Origin: Morella rubra
Taxonomy: Eukaryota > Streptophyta > Magnoliopsida > Fagales > Myricaceae
Length of the DNA: 64,000 bases
Assembly (NCBI GenBank): GCA_003952965.2
Contig: CM025852.1
Span: 16,595,820 to 16,659,819 of the forward strand
Reading direction: 5' to 3'
Shown: piece by piece, positions 38,894 through 51,700 of the stretch
How positions within the stretch are numbered: the stretch's first letter is position 1
Layout of the letters: each line of letters opens with the position of its first letter
Translations under genes and position numbers: made by a program
The notes under the pieces: generated by a model
Told to the model about the DNA's origin: nothing
Databases searched by the model: none
What the model saw: only the letters and a program-made list of their open reading frames with translations

Positions 38894-40077
38894 ATATGCT
38901 CTTTTAGTCAAGTTGTGGCAAAATGCTGGAATTGGGAGCAGACAGTTCTCGGAGAATGTGTAAAGTTATACTCGGTTGATGGCTACATGCTTTGATCTGT
39001 GTTTCTTTTACTGTTGAATAATATTGTACAGGGCAATAATGGAATTGCCACTTCCTGACTACTACTGTGTCAAGTTTCTTTAGTTGTTGAAGCTGCTTAG
39101 GAGAATGCATATAGATGAATTTTTAGGTAATTTTTTTCCAATTTTTTATGCATGGAATATCGATCGCATTTGTGAGTGATCAAAAAAATTGGAAATGATA
39201 ACTAATTGAGACTTGACATCCTTATCCCCTCTAATTATGTTTCCTTGACTAGACCTCTAATTTCTATGCTTTCTCAGGGATTGGTTGACGTGGGGAGAGA
39301 TGTTTTTTGATCCAGATTTATCATGTCATGAACTTTCGTTTGCTCGTTCATTATTTACAAGATTAAAAATCCTAAAATTTCAATTAATTACACTAATGCC
39401 ACCTTAGTCTCAAATATCACCTCAATCTTGTAGTTTCAAAATGATAACATTCTAAGCCTTCGAACAATCTCTCTGTTACTTAGAAGAGCCGAAAATCCCT
39501 TTAAACCGCAATGAGCACTAAGTGGTCCATAACAAGAACGCCAAGCAATGGGATGATTTTGGATGGGCTTGCACGGATCAGAAATAGGGATTTATCACGA
39601 AAAGCAAAGTCGAAATCCAGTCTCATTTAGAGGAAGTCTCTCATTTCTGTCTAATGGATGGTGCATACTGTTCCTCGCATACTACAGCTTCTCTTTCCCC
39701 GAAGATGCATGGAGAGTTCCATAGCATGATTCTGCTTCAAGGGATTGATAGGAATAGAGTAATTATTGTGAAGATCGCCATGTGCAGGCAAAAATATAAA
39801 AGCGACTCCCCAGTTATTCAAGTCAAATCTCAGAACTAAAAACAGAGAAAATAAAAGGAAGTTGAAATCATGAATGGAAACTGACACTTATATGATTCAT
39901 TAGATACAAGAAGGTGTGACTTTCCAATTTACATAGACTTGAGAGCAATGATATCAAAAGGGGAAAGTAAGATATTACAAGAAAAACATTAAAAGGTAAA
40001 AAGAAGGCGTTTGAAGTTGTTGCATATGACTGAGTGGAAACTGTCTCAAATTTGAAACAAGAAACAAACACCAGGCT
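38894..40077. other. 3' flank of the small unknown gene, first copy
   Basis: Lies between the Copia 3' LTR and the stop codon of the minus-strand exon at 40078. It probably contains that gene's 3' UTR in its right half. Open frames here are short and unremarkable. The same sequence is at 43156-44339. Confidence 0.4.
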
Positions 40078-40293
40078 TTAAATCCCAGATGCGTTACAGT
40101 CTTCAAGTAGGTTCAGCAGATTATGTTCAGGAGCACTGAGAGATGGTAGAATCAAGCGGTTGGACCTGCCTGACCTTTCCTTTGTCTCCTCAGCTTCAGA
40201 TTCAGATTCAAGAGCTTCACCTTCCTTCATCACTGGCAGGTCAGTTCTCCTTCGCACAGTTGCAGATACTCGCTCCTTCCATATTCTTCCATC
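40078..40293 (-). CDS. Duplicate last exon of the small unknown gene
   Basis: Encodes DGRIWKERVSATVRRRTDLP through an acidic stretch (EALESESEAEETKE) to LLNLLEDCNASGI and a stop. It has a clean acceptor (CAG) at 40294-40296 and is identical in protein sequence to 44340-44555. It has no preceding exon of its own before the contig ends, so it is most simply the same exon seen in a second, overlapping contig, not a second gene. Confidence 0.85.
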   Translation of the reverse strand, partial: DGRIWKERVSATVRRRTDLPVMKEGEALESESEAEETKERSGRSNRLILPSLSAPEHNLLNLLEDCNASGI

Positions 40294-41115
40294 CTGATGA
40301 CAGAAAAGTAAATACCGAAATCTTAGGTAGTGTTATGCTTTTACAAACCATAAATTGCAAGATGAGTGTACAGCCCCAAGACCCGGATGGTACAAAACAA
40401 TATGGTCTATGTAAGGCATGTGTATAATCCCTAACAGCATTGGATCCTGCCCTTTGCTTACCATAATCATGCAAGTGAAGGGTGGCACGGTAATGTATAC
40501 ACGACGCATAATGCAATTTAACCACAGCAATATCATAGCCAAGGGAAAAAAAAACAGAAAAGGAAAATAATGCTAGAGAATTCCAGAATTTATTTTTCAA
40601 TGAGCAGGGTGGATTTATGAAACATACATATAATCCACTCTGGTATCATTTTTTCCTGTCACACACCAAGCCACCAACCCTCATTTTAATTCAAGAATGG
40701 CATCACCCTCATAGCTGATGACTGATCTAGTCTTGGATGCCACATTCAACTTTTAGAATGTACGGACATAAAATAATGGATTTAGTGCTATTGACCAGAA
40801 ACTCAATGGTGTCACGCTCCCTTAATCTCCTCCTGGTATGTAGAATTAAAAAACCGAATGGGTTTTGGGAGTTCCATTTCAACTGCAAGAAATGAGCATA
40901 TCAGCTAAATTCATCAAAAGGAGAAGTGGCCTTGTTTGAGCTTCAGCTCTACAGAAATGGATCCACAGCCTATGATTTTGTACACTTGAGGTTGGATTTG
41001 GCCAAGGGTGGAGAGAGTAATTAGATTTGTGTGAGGATCTTTCAAGCAAAAGGACTCTGAGATGTCTTGGAAGTGAGTTGGGTACAATAAATTAAAGAAG
41101 AGTGAGAAAATATCC
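40294..41115. other. Partial intron up to contig end
   Basis: The intron side of the exon at 40078-40293, cut off by the N run. It is identical to 44556-45377 apart from about one substitution. No other feature seen. Confidence 0.6.
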
Positions 41116-41215
41116 NNNNNNNNNNNNNNNNNNNNNNNNNNNNNNNNNNNNNNNNNNNNNNNNNNNNNNNNNNNNNNNNNNNNNNNNNNNNNNNNNNNNN
41201 NNNNNNNNNNNNNNN
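41116..41215. other. Assembly gap, 100 N
   Basis: Exactly 100 N, the usual placeholder for a gap of unknown size. Because the flanking 4162-bp ends overlap each other, the two contigs could be joined without a gap. Confidence 0.97.
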
Positions 41216-43155
41216 ATTCCACCTCGTCGGTCTATTCGTTCCAAACACCCTCCTTCCTATTTGCTAGACTATCATTGCAAACATGTTCAGTTCTTTGCTC
41301 AATCTTCACCTCATTTGACCTCATTGCAGCAAGGTTCTTCTTCTGCATTTGATCTTACTAGGTATCTCTCTTACACCCGTTTTTTCCCTTTTCATCAAGC
41401 CTTTAGTCTTGCTATAACTACTCATTCTAAGCCTAAATCCTATAAGCAAGCTGCCCTGGATCCTATATGGTAGGAAGCTATGAATGCTGAAATTCTAGCT
41501 CTCGAAAATAACAAAACCTAGTCCCTCACAAATCTGCCTCCTGGAAAAATAGCCATTGGGTGCAAATGGGTATAGAGGGTCAAGTTTAAGGCTGATAGTA
41601 GTGTTGAAAGATACAAAGCACGACTTGTGGCAAAGGGGTTCACACAAAAGGAAGGAATTGACTATGCTGAGATGCTTTCTCCAGTGGCTAAGATGACAAC
41701 TATTCGCTGTTTTTTGGCTCTAGCTACTAGTCAAGGTTGGTTTCTTGAACAACTTGATGTTAACAATTTCTTTTTGCATGAGGATTCAGAGGAAGAAGTT
41801 TATGTGGTTCTTCCATCGAGATTTGCAAAACAAGGGGAGCATAAAGTTTTTGTCTCTTGAAATCTTTATATGGTTTAAAGCAAGCAAGTAGACAATGATT
41901 TTAAAAATTGACTACAACCCTCTTATCTGTTGGTTATGAACAATCCAAAGCTGACTATAGCTTGCTCACAAAGGTGCAAGGTCCTTCATTTACAACTTCT
42001 AATGACATGAGTTATGTTACTCAAGTCAAAACTTATCTCCATGATCAATTCAAAATCAAGGATCTCGGTCAATTTAAATTTTTCTTAGGCTTAGAAATAG
42101 CTAGATCATCTACTGGTATTTCTTTAAGTGAAAGAAAATATGCACTTGAAGTCTTAAAGGACAGTGGTTATCTTGGATGTAAGCCTGTTCAATTCCCTAT
42201 GGATTCTAAACTTCAATTAACCCAAGTATGCTATTGATGCTTTAGAAGACCCTTCTCAGTATAGGACACTTATTGGCCGATTATTGCACCTTACCATAAC
42301 ACGTCCAGACTTGTCCTATTCTGTAAATTCTTTGGCTCAGTTTATGGACAAACTATGCCAATCTCACATGGATGCTGCTTACCGGGTTTTAAGATATGTG
42401 AAAGGAACTCTAGCTTAGGCATTATTTTTTTCCAGCGTCTTCTTCTATGCAAATCAAAGGTTTTTGCGACAGTGATTGGGTTGCTTGCATCGATAGTCAT
42501 CGATCAATCACTAGATTCTGCCTTTATCTTAGAGATTCCTTGGTTTCTTAGGGTTCCAAGAAATAAAACATTGTGTCTCGTAGCTCTGCTAAGGCAAAGT
42601 ATCAGTCTCTTGCTTTAACAAGCTGTGAGGTCATATGGCTCTTATAGATTCTTCACAACTTATGGATACCTTGTCATTCCTCACTTCTTTATACTGTGAT
42701 AGCAAGGCCACTCTTTCCTTGGCTGCCAATCCTATTCACCATGCTCGCACTAAGCATGTTGATATTGATTATCACTTCATTCGTGAGCAGCAATGAAAAG
42801 GGTGTTATCAAGACTTTCTATGTTGCTTCTGCTAACCAATTGGCAGACATTTTTACCAAAGCTCTTGCCAAAGCTTAGTCCTAGTTTCTTCTATTCAAGT
42901 TAGGAATTCATAATCTGCATGCTTCACCTTGAGGGGGAGTATTGGAGCTAACAGTTTTTGACTGGTTAGCTGGCCAAATAATGAATAAGCTATTGGTTAG
43001 ATTGATTAGTTAAATAAGTTAGTTTGTTATCTTTTGTTTTTTGTAAGTAACTAGACATGTATATAAACACCCGATCATTTTTTTATTAATGTAAGAACAT
43101 TCAATATACTTGAAACATTTCAAGAACTCTCTGTCAACTTCTATAAACTTCCACA
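41216..43155 (+). mobile_element. Ty1/Copia remnant, second copy
   Basis: The same Copia fossil as 36954-38893, beginning part-way through pol because the contig starts there: RT segments at 41627-41860 and 41908-42237, RNase H remains to about 42880, the polypurine tract, and the LTR at 42943-43155. It is broken in the same way as the first copy and should be counted as one insertion, not two. Confidence 0.85.
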
Positions 43156-45377
43156 ATATGCTCTTTTAGTCAAGTTGTGGCAAAATGCTGGAATTGGGAG
43201 CAGACAGTTCTCGGAGAATGTGTAAAGTTATACTCGGTTGATGGCTACATGCTTTGATCTGTGTTTCTTTTACTGTTGAATAATATTGTACAGGGCAATA
43301 ATGGAATTGCCACTTCCTGACTACTACTGTGTCAAGTTTCTTTAGTTGTTGAAGCTGCTTAGGAGAATGCATATAGATGAATTTTTAGGTAATTTTTTTC
43401 CAATTTTTTATGCATGGAATATCGATCGCATTTGTGAGTGATCAAAAAAATTGGAAATGATAACTAATTGAGACTTGACATCCTTATCCCCTCTAATTAT
43501 GTTTCCTTGACTAGACCTCTAATTTCTATGCTTTCTCAGGGATTGGTTGACGTGGGGAGAGATGTTTTTTGATCCAGATTTATCATGTCATGAACTTTCG
43601 TTTGCTCGTTCATTATTTACAAGATTAAAAATCCTAAAATTTCAATTAATTACACTAATGCCACCTTAGTCTCAAATATCACCTCAATCTTGTAGTTTCA
43701 AAATGATAACATTCTAAGCCTTCGAACAATCTCTCTGTTACTTAGAAGAGCCGAAAATCCCTTTAAACCGCAATGAGCACTAAGTGGTCCATAACAAGAA
43801 CGCCAAGCAATGGGATGATTTTGGATGGGCTTGCACGGATCAGAAATAGGGATTTATCACGAAAAGCAAAGTCGAAATCCAGTCTCATTTAGAGGAAGTC
43901 TCTCATTTCTGTCTAATGGATGGTGCATACTGTTCCTCGCATACTACAGCTTCTCTTTCCCCGAAGATGCATGGAGAGTTCCATAGCATGATTCTGCTTC
44001 AAGGGATTGATAGGAATAGAGTAATTATTGTGAAGATCGCCATGTGCAGGCAAAAATATAAAAGCGACTCCCCAGTTATTCAAGTCAAATCTCAGAACTA
44101 AAAACAGAGAAAATAAAAGGAAGTTGAAATCATGAATGGAAACTGACACTTATATGATTCATTAGATACAAGAAGGTGTGACTTTCCAATTTACATAGAC
44201 TTGAGAGCAATGATATCAAAAGGGGAAAGTAAGATATTACAAGAAAAACATTAAAAGGTAAAAAGAAGGCGTTTGAAGTTGTTGCATATGACTGAGTGGA
44301 AACTGTCTCAAATTTGAAACAAGAAACAAACACCAGGCTTTAAATCCCAGATGCGTTACAGTCTTCAAGTAGGTTCAGCAGATTATGTTCAGGAGCACTG
44401 AGAGATGGTAGAATCAAGCGGTTGGACCTGCCTGACCTTTCCTTTGTCTCCTCAGCTTCAGATTCAGATTCAAGAGCTTCACCTTCCTTCATCACTGGCA
44501 GGTCAGTTCTCCTTCGCACAGTTGCAGATACTCGCTCCTTCCATATTCTTCCATCCTGATGACAGAAAAGTAAATACCGAAATCTTAGGTAGTGTTATGC
44601 TTTTACAAACCATAAATTGCAAGATGAGTGTACAGCCCCAAGACCCGGATGGTACAAAACAATATGGTCTATGTAAGGCATGTGTATAATCCCTAACAGC
44701 ATTGGATCCTGCCCTTTGCTTACCATAATCATGCAAGTGAAGGGTGGCACGGTAATGTATACACGACGCATAATGCAATTTAACCACAGCAATATCATAG
44801 CCAAGGGAAAAAAAAACAGAAAAGGAAAATAATGCTAGAGAATTCCAGAATTTATTTTTCAATGAGCAGGGTGGATTTATGAAACATACATATAATCCAC
44901 TCTGGTATAATTTTTTCCTGTCACACACCAAGCCACCAACCCTCATTTTAATTCAAGAATGGCATCACCCTCATAGCTGATGACTGATCTAGTCTTGGAT
45001 GCCACATTCAACTTTTAGAATGTACGGACATAAAATAATGGATTTAGTGCTATTGACCAGAAACTCAATGGTGTCACGCTCCCTTAATCTCCTCCTGGTA
45101 TGTAGAATTAAAAAACCGAATGGGTTTTGGGAGTTCCATTTCAACTGCAAGAAATGAGCATATCAGCTAAATTCATCAAAAGGAGAAGTGGCCTTGTTTG
45201 AGCTTCAGCTCTACAGAAATGGATCCACAGCCTATGATTTTGTACACTTGAGGTTGGATTTGGCCAAGGGTGGAGAGAGTAATTAGATTTGTGTGAGGAT
45301 CTTTCAAGCAAAAGGACTCTGAGATGTCTTGGAAGTGAGTTGGGTACAATAAATTAAAGAAGAGTGAGAAAATATCC
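41216..45377. repeat. 4162-bp contig-start duplication, second copy
   Basis: Partner of 36954-41115. Beyond 45377 the sequence continues uniquely into the intron and upstream exons of the small unknown gene, so this copy belongs to the complete gene. Confidence 0.95.
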
Positions 45378-48300
45378 AACACTCCAGTCTCTGAACAGCT
45401 TAAAAGTACTGTATCTTAGTGAGTGATGATATCTTCAATTTATTGAACATGATATACCTTACCCATTGCTGAATGCACATTACAAACTAGAAAATTTTCA
45501 CCACAAGCACTTTACCAAAATAAGAAAAAGGGAATTCAATTCAATTTCTCTCATAATATCAACCAACCATCACTATTTTTAATAGAGAAAAGGCAATGAA
45601 AAACAAAAGAAAGTCGGACAAACTGTGTGTAATGGAAGAATAACATCATAAAGGGGAACCTAGCCTCCTGAGTAGGAGAGTAACCAATTATAGTTCAATG
45701 ACATTTCAAAATCTAAAGGCAGTCACCTAACCTATTAGTATTAACTTTGAGACTAACGACCAAAATACCAAATTGTTTAGGAGTCTAACAGATTTTACCA
45801 TTTGTTTATAGGATTGTAACTAAATGTTCTCCACACACACACTAAGTTTACCAAGTTCTCATTAATGAAGTACTACATCCATTTATTGATTCGTACTTCA
45901 GGTTACCTCTATTGATCCCCCAAATTACTGTATATGTACCCCCAACTTTTTATATACACTTCCTTGTTTGTGTTGGATGTTGGAAGTTGGAAGTAGTAGC
46001 AACATGAGGGTGGTATCTAAGGTAATCTTCAATGGTAACTTCAATATATTAGGCAGTTTTACCCTAGAATCTCATTAAGTGGAATGTTCTTAATATTTGG
46101 TACGAGCAGATGAGCTCTACCATCTGTTAAATAAAGTGGTACCTCAGGTTCACTCTAACAGTACTTCCAAAAACATAGGATATCTAAATAAAGTTTCACC
46201 GAGCGCAAATCTTTCCCCTCATAAATTTGTCAATCTCATAACTTATTTGCAGCCTATTTATGACAGATTTATTTCAGGTCAGCCTAATTTCTCAACATAT
46301 TAATCCCCTTAGGGTCCAAGAAACTATTAATGTATCCTCAATCTTGCACATACAAGTAGTCTCACCGATTCCAAAGTGTAATTAGCACAGATGTTAGCAC
46401 TTCTTCTCTTATGCTTCATTTGAAATCCAAAAGATAAACTCCAGTTAACACTTATAACCCTTATGAGCCAACCTGACTGATACCAGAAAATTTAGGTCCT
46501 TCAGCATACCAAAGAAGAAGAAATGTGCTTGGCAAGATTCATCTTGTTCCAAGGGGGGTTCCAACAGTATAACGTATTTGAACTTGCCTGTGTATGAATT
46601 TTCTACCAACTTCTTACTCTAATACAATGTCAAAAGGTCTTCATAGAACACTTGGTAATTATGGGATAAGTGAGCTAGCACCCTTATAACCTGTTTCCAA
46701 ACAGCAGCATTTCTGAACAAGATGAAATATTCCTTTTCTTTTTCTTTTTGGTTCTAAAAAAGACAGATCTCAAGAGGAAAAGAAGATTGAGGGCTGAATT
46801 AATGTCATATCTATGATGTCCTCTCATGAAGCATGGACATAGTTAGATTCTTACTAATTCACTGGATTGCATTAAAGAGAACATCTACTCCCTACATCAG
46901 TGAGCATCAACAACCACTAGATTTCGACCTCGAAACAGTATACCAAACCCAATGATATGATGATAAAGCCATTAGCAGAAGTACATGGGTAGAATAGGAG
47001 ATTTACAAAATAATGATCAGGCCTACATAAGAGGCAGCACCAAGTAAAACCATACCTCACCTATCCAGTTGACAAACTAACGTCATACACAAGATCATTT
47101 CTCAACCCAGTGCGTTCTTTCCCGAAAACCTCCTTTCCTCCATTTGTTACAGCTTGAATAAAATATGCCCTACTGTTCTTCAGAAAATGGTCATGCTGAT
47201 AAAAAAATCTAGTAAGCCATCTGACATCTTCAGTTCAAGAGTTGAGCCCATTATCTTATAGCACTTACAACTTGAAAAACAAGGCTGGTCCTTTGGGATA
47301 AAGTTTGTGGTTGCTTGGAATCCACTTCAGTCTTTTGGGATAATACAAAACGCCCATTATCCTTACTGTAGTACAGAGAATTAGTGATTGACACAAATTA
47401 TTATGTTATGCATTAGTGAGGTAATCATTAACTAGCAAACTATAGTATCTAAATTATGTTAATTCCACCGTGTACTTACATCCAAAGCAAATTTGAATGC
47501 TAATGAAGATAAGGGTTTTGACAAAATCTGATTGAATGTGCAACACAATAAGTACATTGTGCATGATGATAGTATTTTTGTTACCAAGACAATATCCCTG
47601 TCATGCAACATTTCGAGAATCTGAACAGAGAGTGACTAAATTGTCACGTTGCAAAATCTAGACAAATTGATCCAGCGAAAACTAATAAAACTAACCTATC
47701 AAGAGCAAACCACCACACTGCACACAAATGCACACAGGCACATGTGCATGCACCCTTTCCTAAATGTAACAGTAAATTTCTAGGAGGGACAACAAGTTTC
47801 AAGCTTACATTTAGAATGGACGGTTCAGGTAATGGACACTGAATTGGCCTATCATTGTCAAGAGGCTCAGTGGGGTGCTCCACTGGTTTAAACTCCACTG
47901 CAACCTCAATCCCGTGAGCAGCAGCAGCACCAGTAGATGCACCGGTAGCTCCTGAATTTGGGGGCAACACTTCCCTCTCATCCTGCACCAAATAAAGCAT
48001 ATTACTATTGAAATATATCAACAAAACATATCTCCAATAAACAGTAAATGATATAGAACCCTGCAAGATATAGGAAAACAACAGCACAAACGAAAAGATG
48101 CAAAGAAGACAAACCAATGTAACCTAGATAGGAAATACACTTAAAAGCAAGATACGGCCACAAGTTCTCCGCAAAGAGACTCGGGAGTAGCACAGACAAG
48201 ACCATGACAGGAAGCAAGCAGTTCTAAAATCTACGCACAAACAGTCAAACAGCTCAAAAAATCGATAATCTGATCTGGGCTATGGATAATTGACCACCAA

Positions 48301-48796
48301 ATTTCAGGAAAAAAATATTAATAGCCAATACCTAATACTGAAGAGTTGAAAGAGGAATTACAGAATCCAATCTGGAATTCAGGAATTATGGTTAAGTTAT
48401 GTGAGCACAGCTGAATGGTCAGACCCCTAACGATCAGGCCGGCAGGATTAAAAAAAAAAACCAAACAGTCAAATCCATTAAAAAGAAAATTTAAATATAT
48501 CGTTTTGAAATTGAAGCTAAACAAAAACATCCAGAATCAAACGGAAGGGCCGAATCCTGATAAAATCGCCAAATTTTAAGACCAAATCAAACTTATCTTC
48601 ACAAGCCATAGGACCCACCCAAAATCAGAGATGTTTTAGGCCCAGCGAAAGGAACACAAAATTACATGGAAGCAAATAAGGATTCAGGAAGAAATCAATC
48701 ATTTCAAGGAGAAAGAAAGCGTGTTCTTACAAGGGCACTTTGGGTTCGTCGATGTCCAGCCCTGCTGACAGAAAACCTTGAGAAAAGACCAACCAT
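44340..48796 (-). CDS. Conserved plant protein of unknown function, 151 aa
   Basis: Three exons with consistent phase-0 junctions: 48796-48731 (MVGLFSRFSVSRAGHRRTQS plus AL), 47982-47809 (DEREVLPPNSGATGAST to LPEPSILN) and 44555-44340 (DGRIWKERVSATVRRR to NASGI). The borders are GTAAGA, GTAAGC and CAG. The start ATG at 48794-48796 opens a Ser/Arg-rich N-terminus. The middle is Ala/Gly-rich, then acidic and Pro-rich (VEFKPVEHPTEPLDNDRP), and the C-terminal third is basic then acidic with a final Leu-rich helix (HNLLNLLEDC). I recall near-identical N-termini and the SILNDGRIWKERVSA motif in other dicots, where the protein is uncharacterised and sometimes carries unhelpful automatic names. No catalytic motif, membrane segment or clear targeting signal is visible. 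Introns are 748 bp and about 3.25 kb; the larger holds no other gene. Confidence 0.85.
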
Positions 48797-51700
48797 ATTG
48801 TCCCTTTCAATTAAAAAAACTATCCAATTCACAAAAGGGTCCTCTGATATTGGCTCTGTCGTCCGATGAACCACTCACTTTCTCTAAGTCTTTTTCCGTC
48901 CAGAGTGCATGGACAATCTGAAGAGTCACTTACTAACTGCCATTCCACAACCAAAAGGGTGTTCGAACTCTTTGGTTTATTCGTCCTACAACCCAGTTTC
49001 TCTGACTTTCTCTACAACCCTCTTCCTCTTTCGTTCTAGACTCGGAGAAAGAGAGAGAGAAGGCGAAAGTGCATGTGGGTGAAGATGATAGGGTAGTGGC
49101 TTTTTGCTGAGGTAGCTTGGCGTAATGGGTTTGGTTTGAGTACTTGGATTCTTTTGGTCCCTTCGCAGTAAATACCACATTGCTGAGTCAGTACGATAAA
49201 GCTGCGAACGAGAAGAGAAGGACGGTTTACAGAATCTGAGACTCCACCAAAGTCAATTAAAAAACAAGAAAGAAAAAACAAAGAAGGGAATTAAACTAGA
49301 GATCAAACGGTTATAGAAATAAAGCACTTTAACACTTCCCTTTCATTTATGGCATCTGCTTTTTGTTTCCTACAAACAACCTGCTACTCGGTACTCAGTT
49401 AAAAAAAGTACTCAGTACTGGATCCTGCTAGAGGTTGCAAGATACGGGTCGGATTCAGACCTAATGTGAGAGTCCTAATGAAGGGTTATAAACCTGCCAG
49501 CACATTATTGAGATAGTTGGATGGCTCAGATCGTTTCAGCCAACAATTGACAACAAAAACAGGTTAACAGACGTTTGGTTAGACTCCAAAACGCACGTTC
49601 CACTAAGACCAACGATTCTCTCCGCCTCCACGCCTCTCGCCACCTCCATAAGATTCCATTTACGGAAGGAAATCAGAGCTGGAGGTCATGGATGAGGGCT
49701 TCAAGGGGAGAAAAAGCTAAGTTTTTGGTCGCCCATCCTTCTTGTTGAAGTAGATTTCTTCTTGTAGATTTGATTTTGTGGCTCGCAATAGGTTTCGAAC
49801 CGACATTATTCAGCTCTCTGAAGATTAAAAGATCCTCCTTTTTTTTTTTCTCTCTCTCTCTCTCTTCCATTGGTTCAATTGATCGAAGCAATCCCTTCTA
49901 TTCATCAATGAGTTTGTGACAGAGAATTCTCTAAGTTGGTTGCTAGCCTGGTTCAACTATTTAGCTGCTTCTTGTTATAATGATCGTGCTTGAACTGATA
50001 TCGTACGACAGAAATTGAGCTCTGAAGAAATCTAACTTGAGCTCTCTTTCTCCTGCCCTTCACAAATGACATAAATTTGGTTGATATTTAAGTATATTCA
50101 TATTCTAAAGACTCTTCAAAACTCATGAACTCTGTGTTGGAGGACGTAAATTGGATCCTCTGTGTTTTTTTTTTCCTAAGCGACTTGGATCCTCTCTTTC
50201 ACGGGCACAACAAACTACCCTCAAAAATATTTTTACTCTCGCTTTTCTGAAGAAAATAAACTTTTAAAATTTTCTCTTTCAAAACGTCATTTTTTGCTTG
50301 GACACCACTAATCTCATAAATACTTAAAAAAAGCATATCTCAAATTCTTTTCTTAATAATTACAGAAACTCGTTTAGACTGAGAGGAGGGAAAAGAAGAG
50401 GAGGGAGCGTGGAAGGAAAACACAAATATTTTTAGTGGAACGTCCGTTTAGAGTGGCGTTAGTCAGATAACCAATTTTTTTATTTTGCTTAAATTTTTGT
50501 TCTTTTCCATTAGAATTCTGAACCACCCAACATAATGGAGTGGCAGATTTATAATACTTCGTTAGGACATATATTAATAAGACTCGAAGATTTAGGACTG
50601 AATCTGAACATGCAAGATACATGAATGCTTACAAAAATATATATATTGTCAAGTACAAGAGTTAGGGGTGAGATCCCAAAGTCAAATCAACATTACATGA
50701 CAGCGGTTTGTCAAATGATATGATAATTGTAATGCAATAAAAATATGTAAACTGAAACTATATAGTTGGAAAGATGTTTGGAAGAACAATATGTTACTCA
50801 AATGATAATATTCAAACCTACTTATATAATTATATCATACGGTGCAAAATATAAATGATAATTTAAAAAGAAAATTATTACTTTCGGATTACAAAACTGA
50901 TTGACAAGCTAGTTATAAAAAATAAAATAAAAAAGAATGACAAAGAATTAAAAGGAAACCAGAAAATATTTGAGAAAGCAAATTAACAAAGATTTGAAAA
51001 CAGGTAAAACGAGTTAGCCTCAAGCTTGGGATTGCACTCAACCTGATTCAAACCATTTGATTAACTTCATCAAGTGCTGGAATTACAGGGATAAAACAGT
51101 AAAACGAGTAAGCTTGCGATCACCATTTGATTTTCATCAAGCTGTTTTTACGAGTTTTAGTTGCTGAGATGTTGGACGTTTTTCAGATTCTTCTTACTAA
51201 GCTGTCTGTCTCCTCAAAATCCACGCTCTCCATGCAACCATACCAAGCAAAAACCCCACCTATCTCTTTGATTCACGTTATCGGAAGTGACAAAACCAAC
51301 ACAGAGAACACCAAACCAAATGCGCCTGCCGCCTGCGACGTCAACCTCGCGATACGACTCCGTATCAATTTCCTTTTTCTCTTCAACCGTTTGTTTCCCA
51401 GTATTAATATACGACAGATCTTTTATCTTACCCAAAACCAGAAAATTTATGCAACAAAGTCGATGCGTCCCTCTCAAATTCATTAAAAAAAGAAAAGAAA
51501 AGGGTTATCATGTTTGTTTCTCTGGGTAGGTGGAAAGCAACCGCCGACCGCGTTAAGCAGTCAAACGTTGTCTTTTTTATTATTTTTAAGGTGCACAACT
51601 CGCATGCATTATGCTTTTAAATTTAACGACTGTTAGTCTATCTTTTTGGCAGACGATATGGGCCGTCGCTTGATTTTATTAATTCCGTGGTTGAGAGTGT

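Larger units (their letters stand above)
36954..41115. repeat. 4162-bp contig-end duplication, first copy
   Basis: Matches 41216-45377 base for base at a constant offset of 4262, with about seven substitutions seen by eye and no length change. It ends exactly at the N run, and its partner starts exactly at the other side of the run. The duplicated part includes most of the Copia remnant and the last exon of the small unknown gene. Confidence 0.95.

Noticed and set aside
41102-41473. Open frames crossing the 100-N gap (both strands)
   Set aside because: Same artefact; they join Copia sequence to intron sequence through unknown bases.
40078-44555. Tandem duplication of the small unknown gene
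   Set aside because: Only the last exon is repeated, and the repeat ends exactly at the gap. A contig overlap explains it better than two genes.
49849-49866. CT microsatellite as a regulatory element
   Set aside because: Pyrimidine-rich tracts are common near plant promoters; nothing ties it to a specific function here.
51127-51529. Overlapping open frames on both strands near a possible promoter
   Set aside because: Composition is balanced but no similarity or gene structure is visible.
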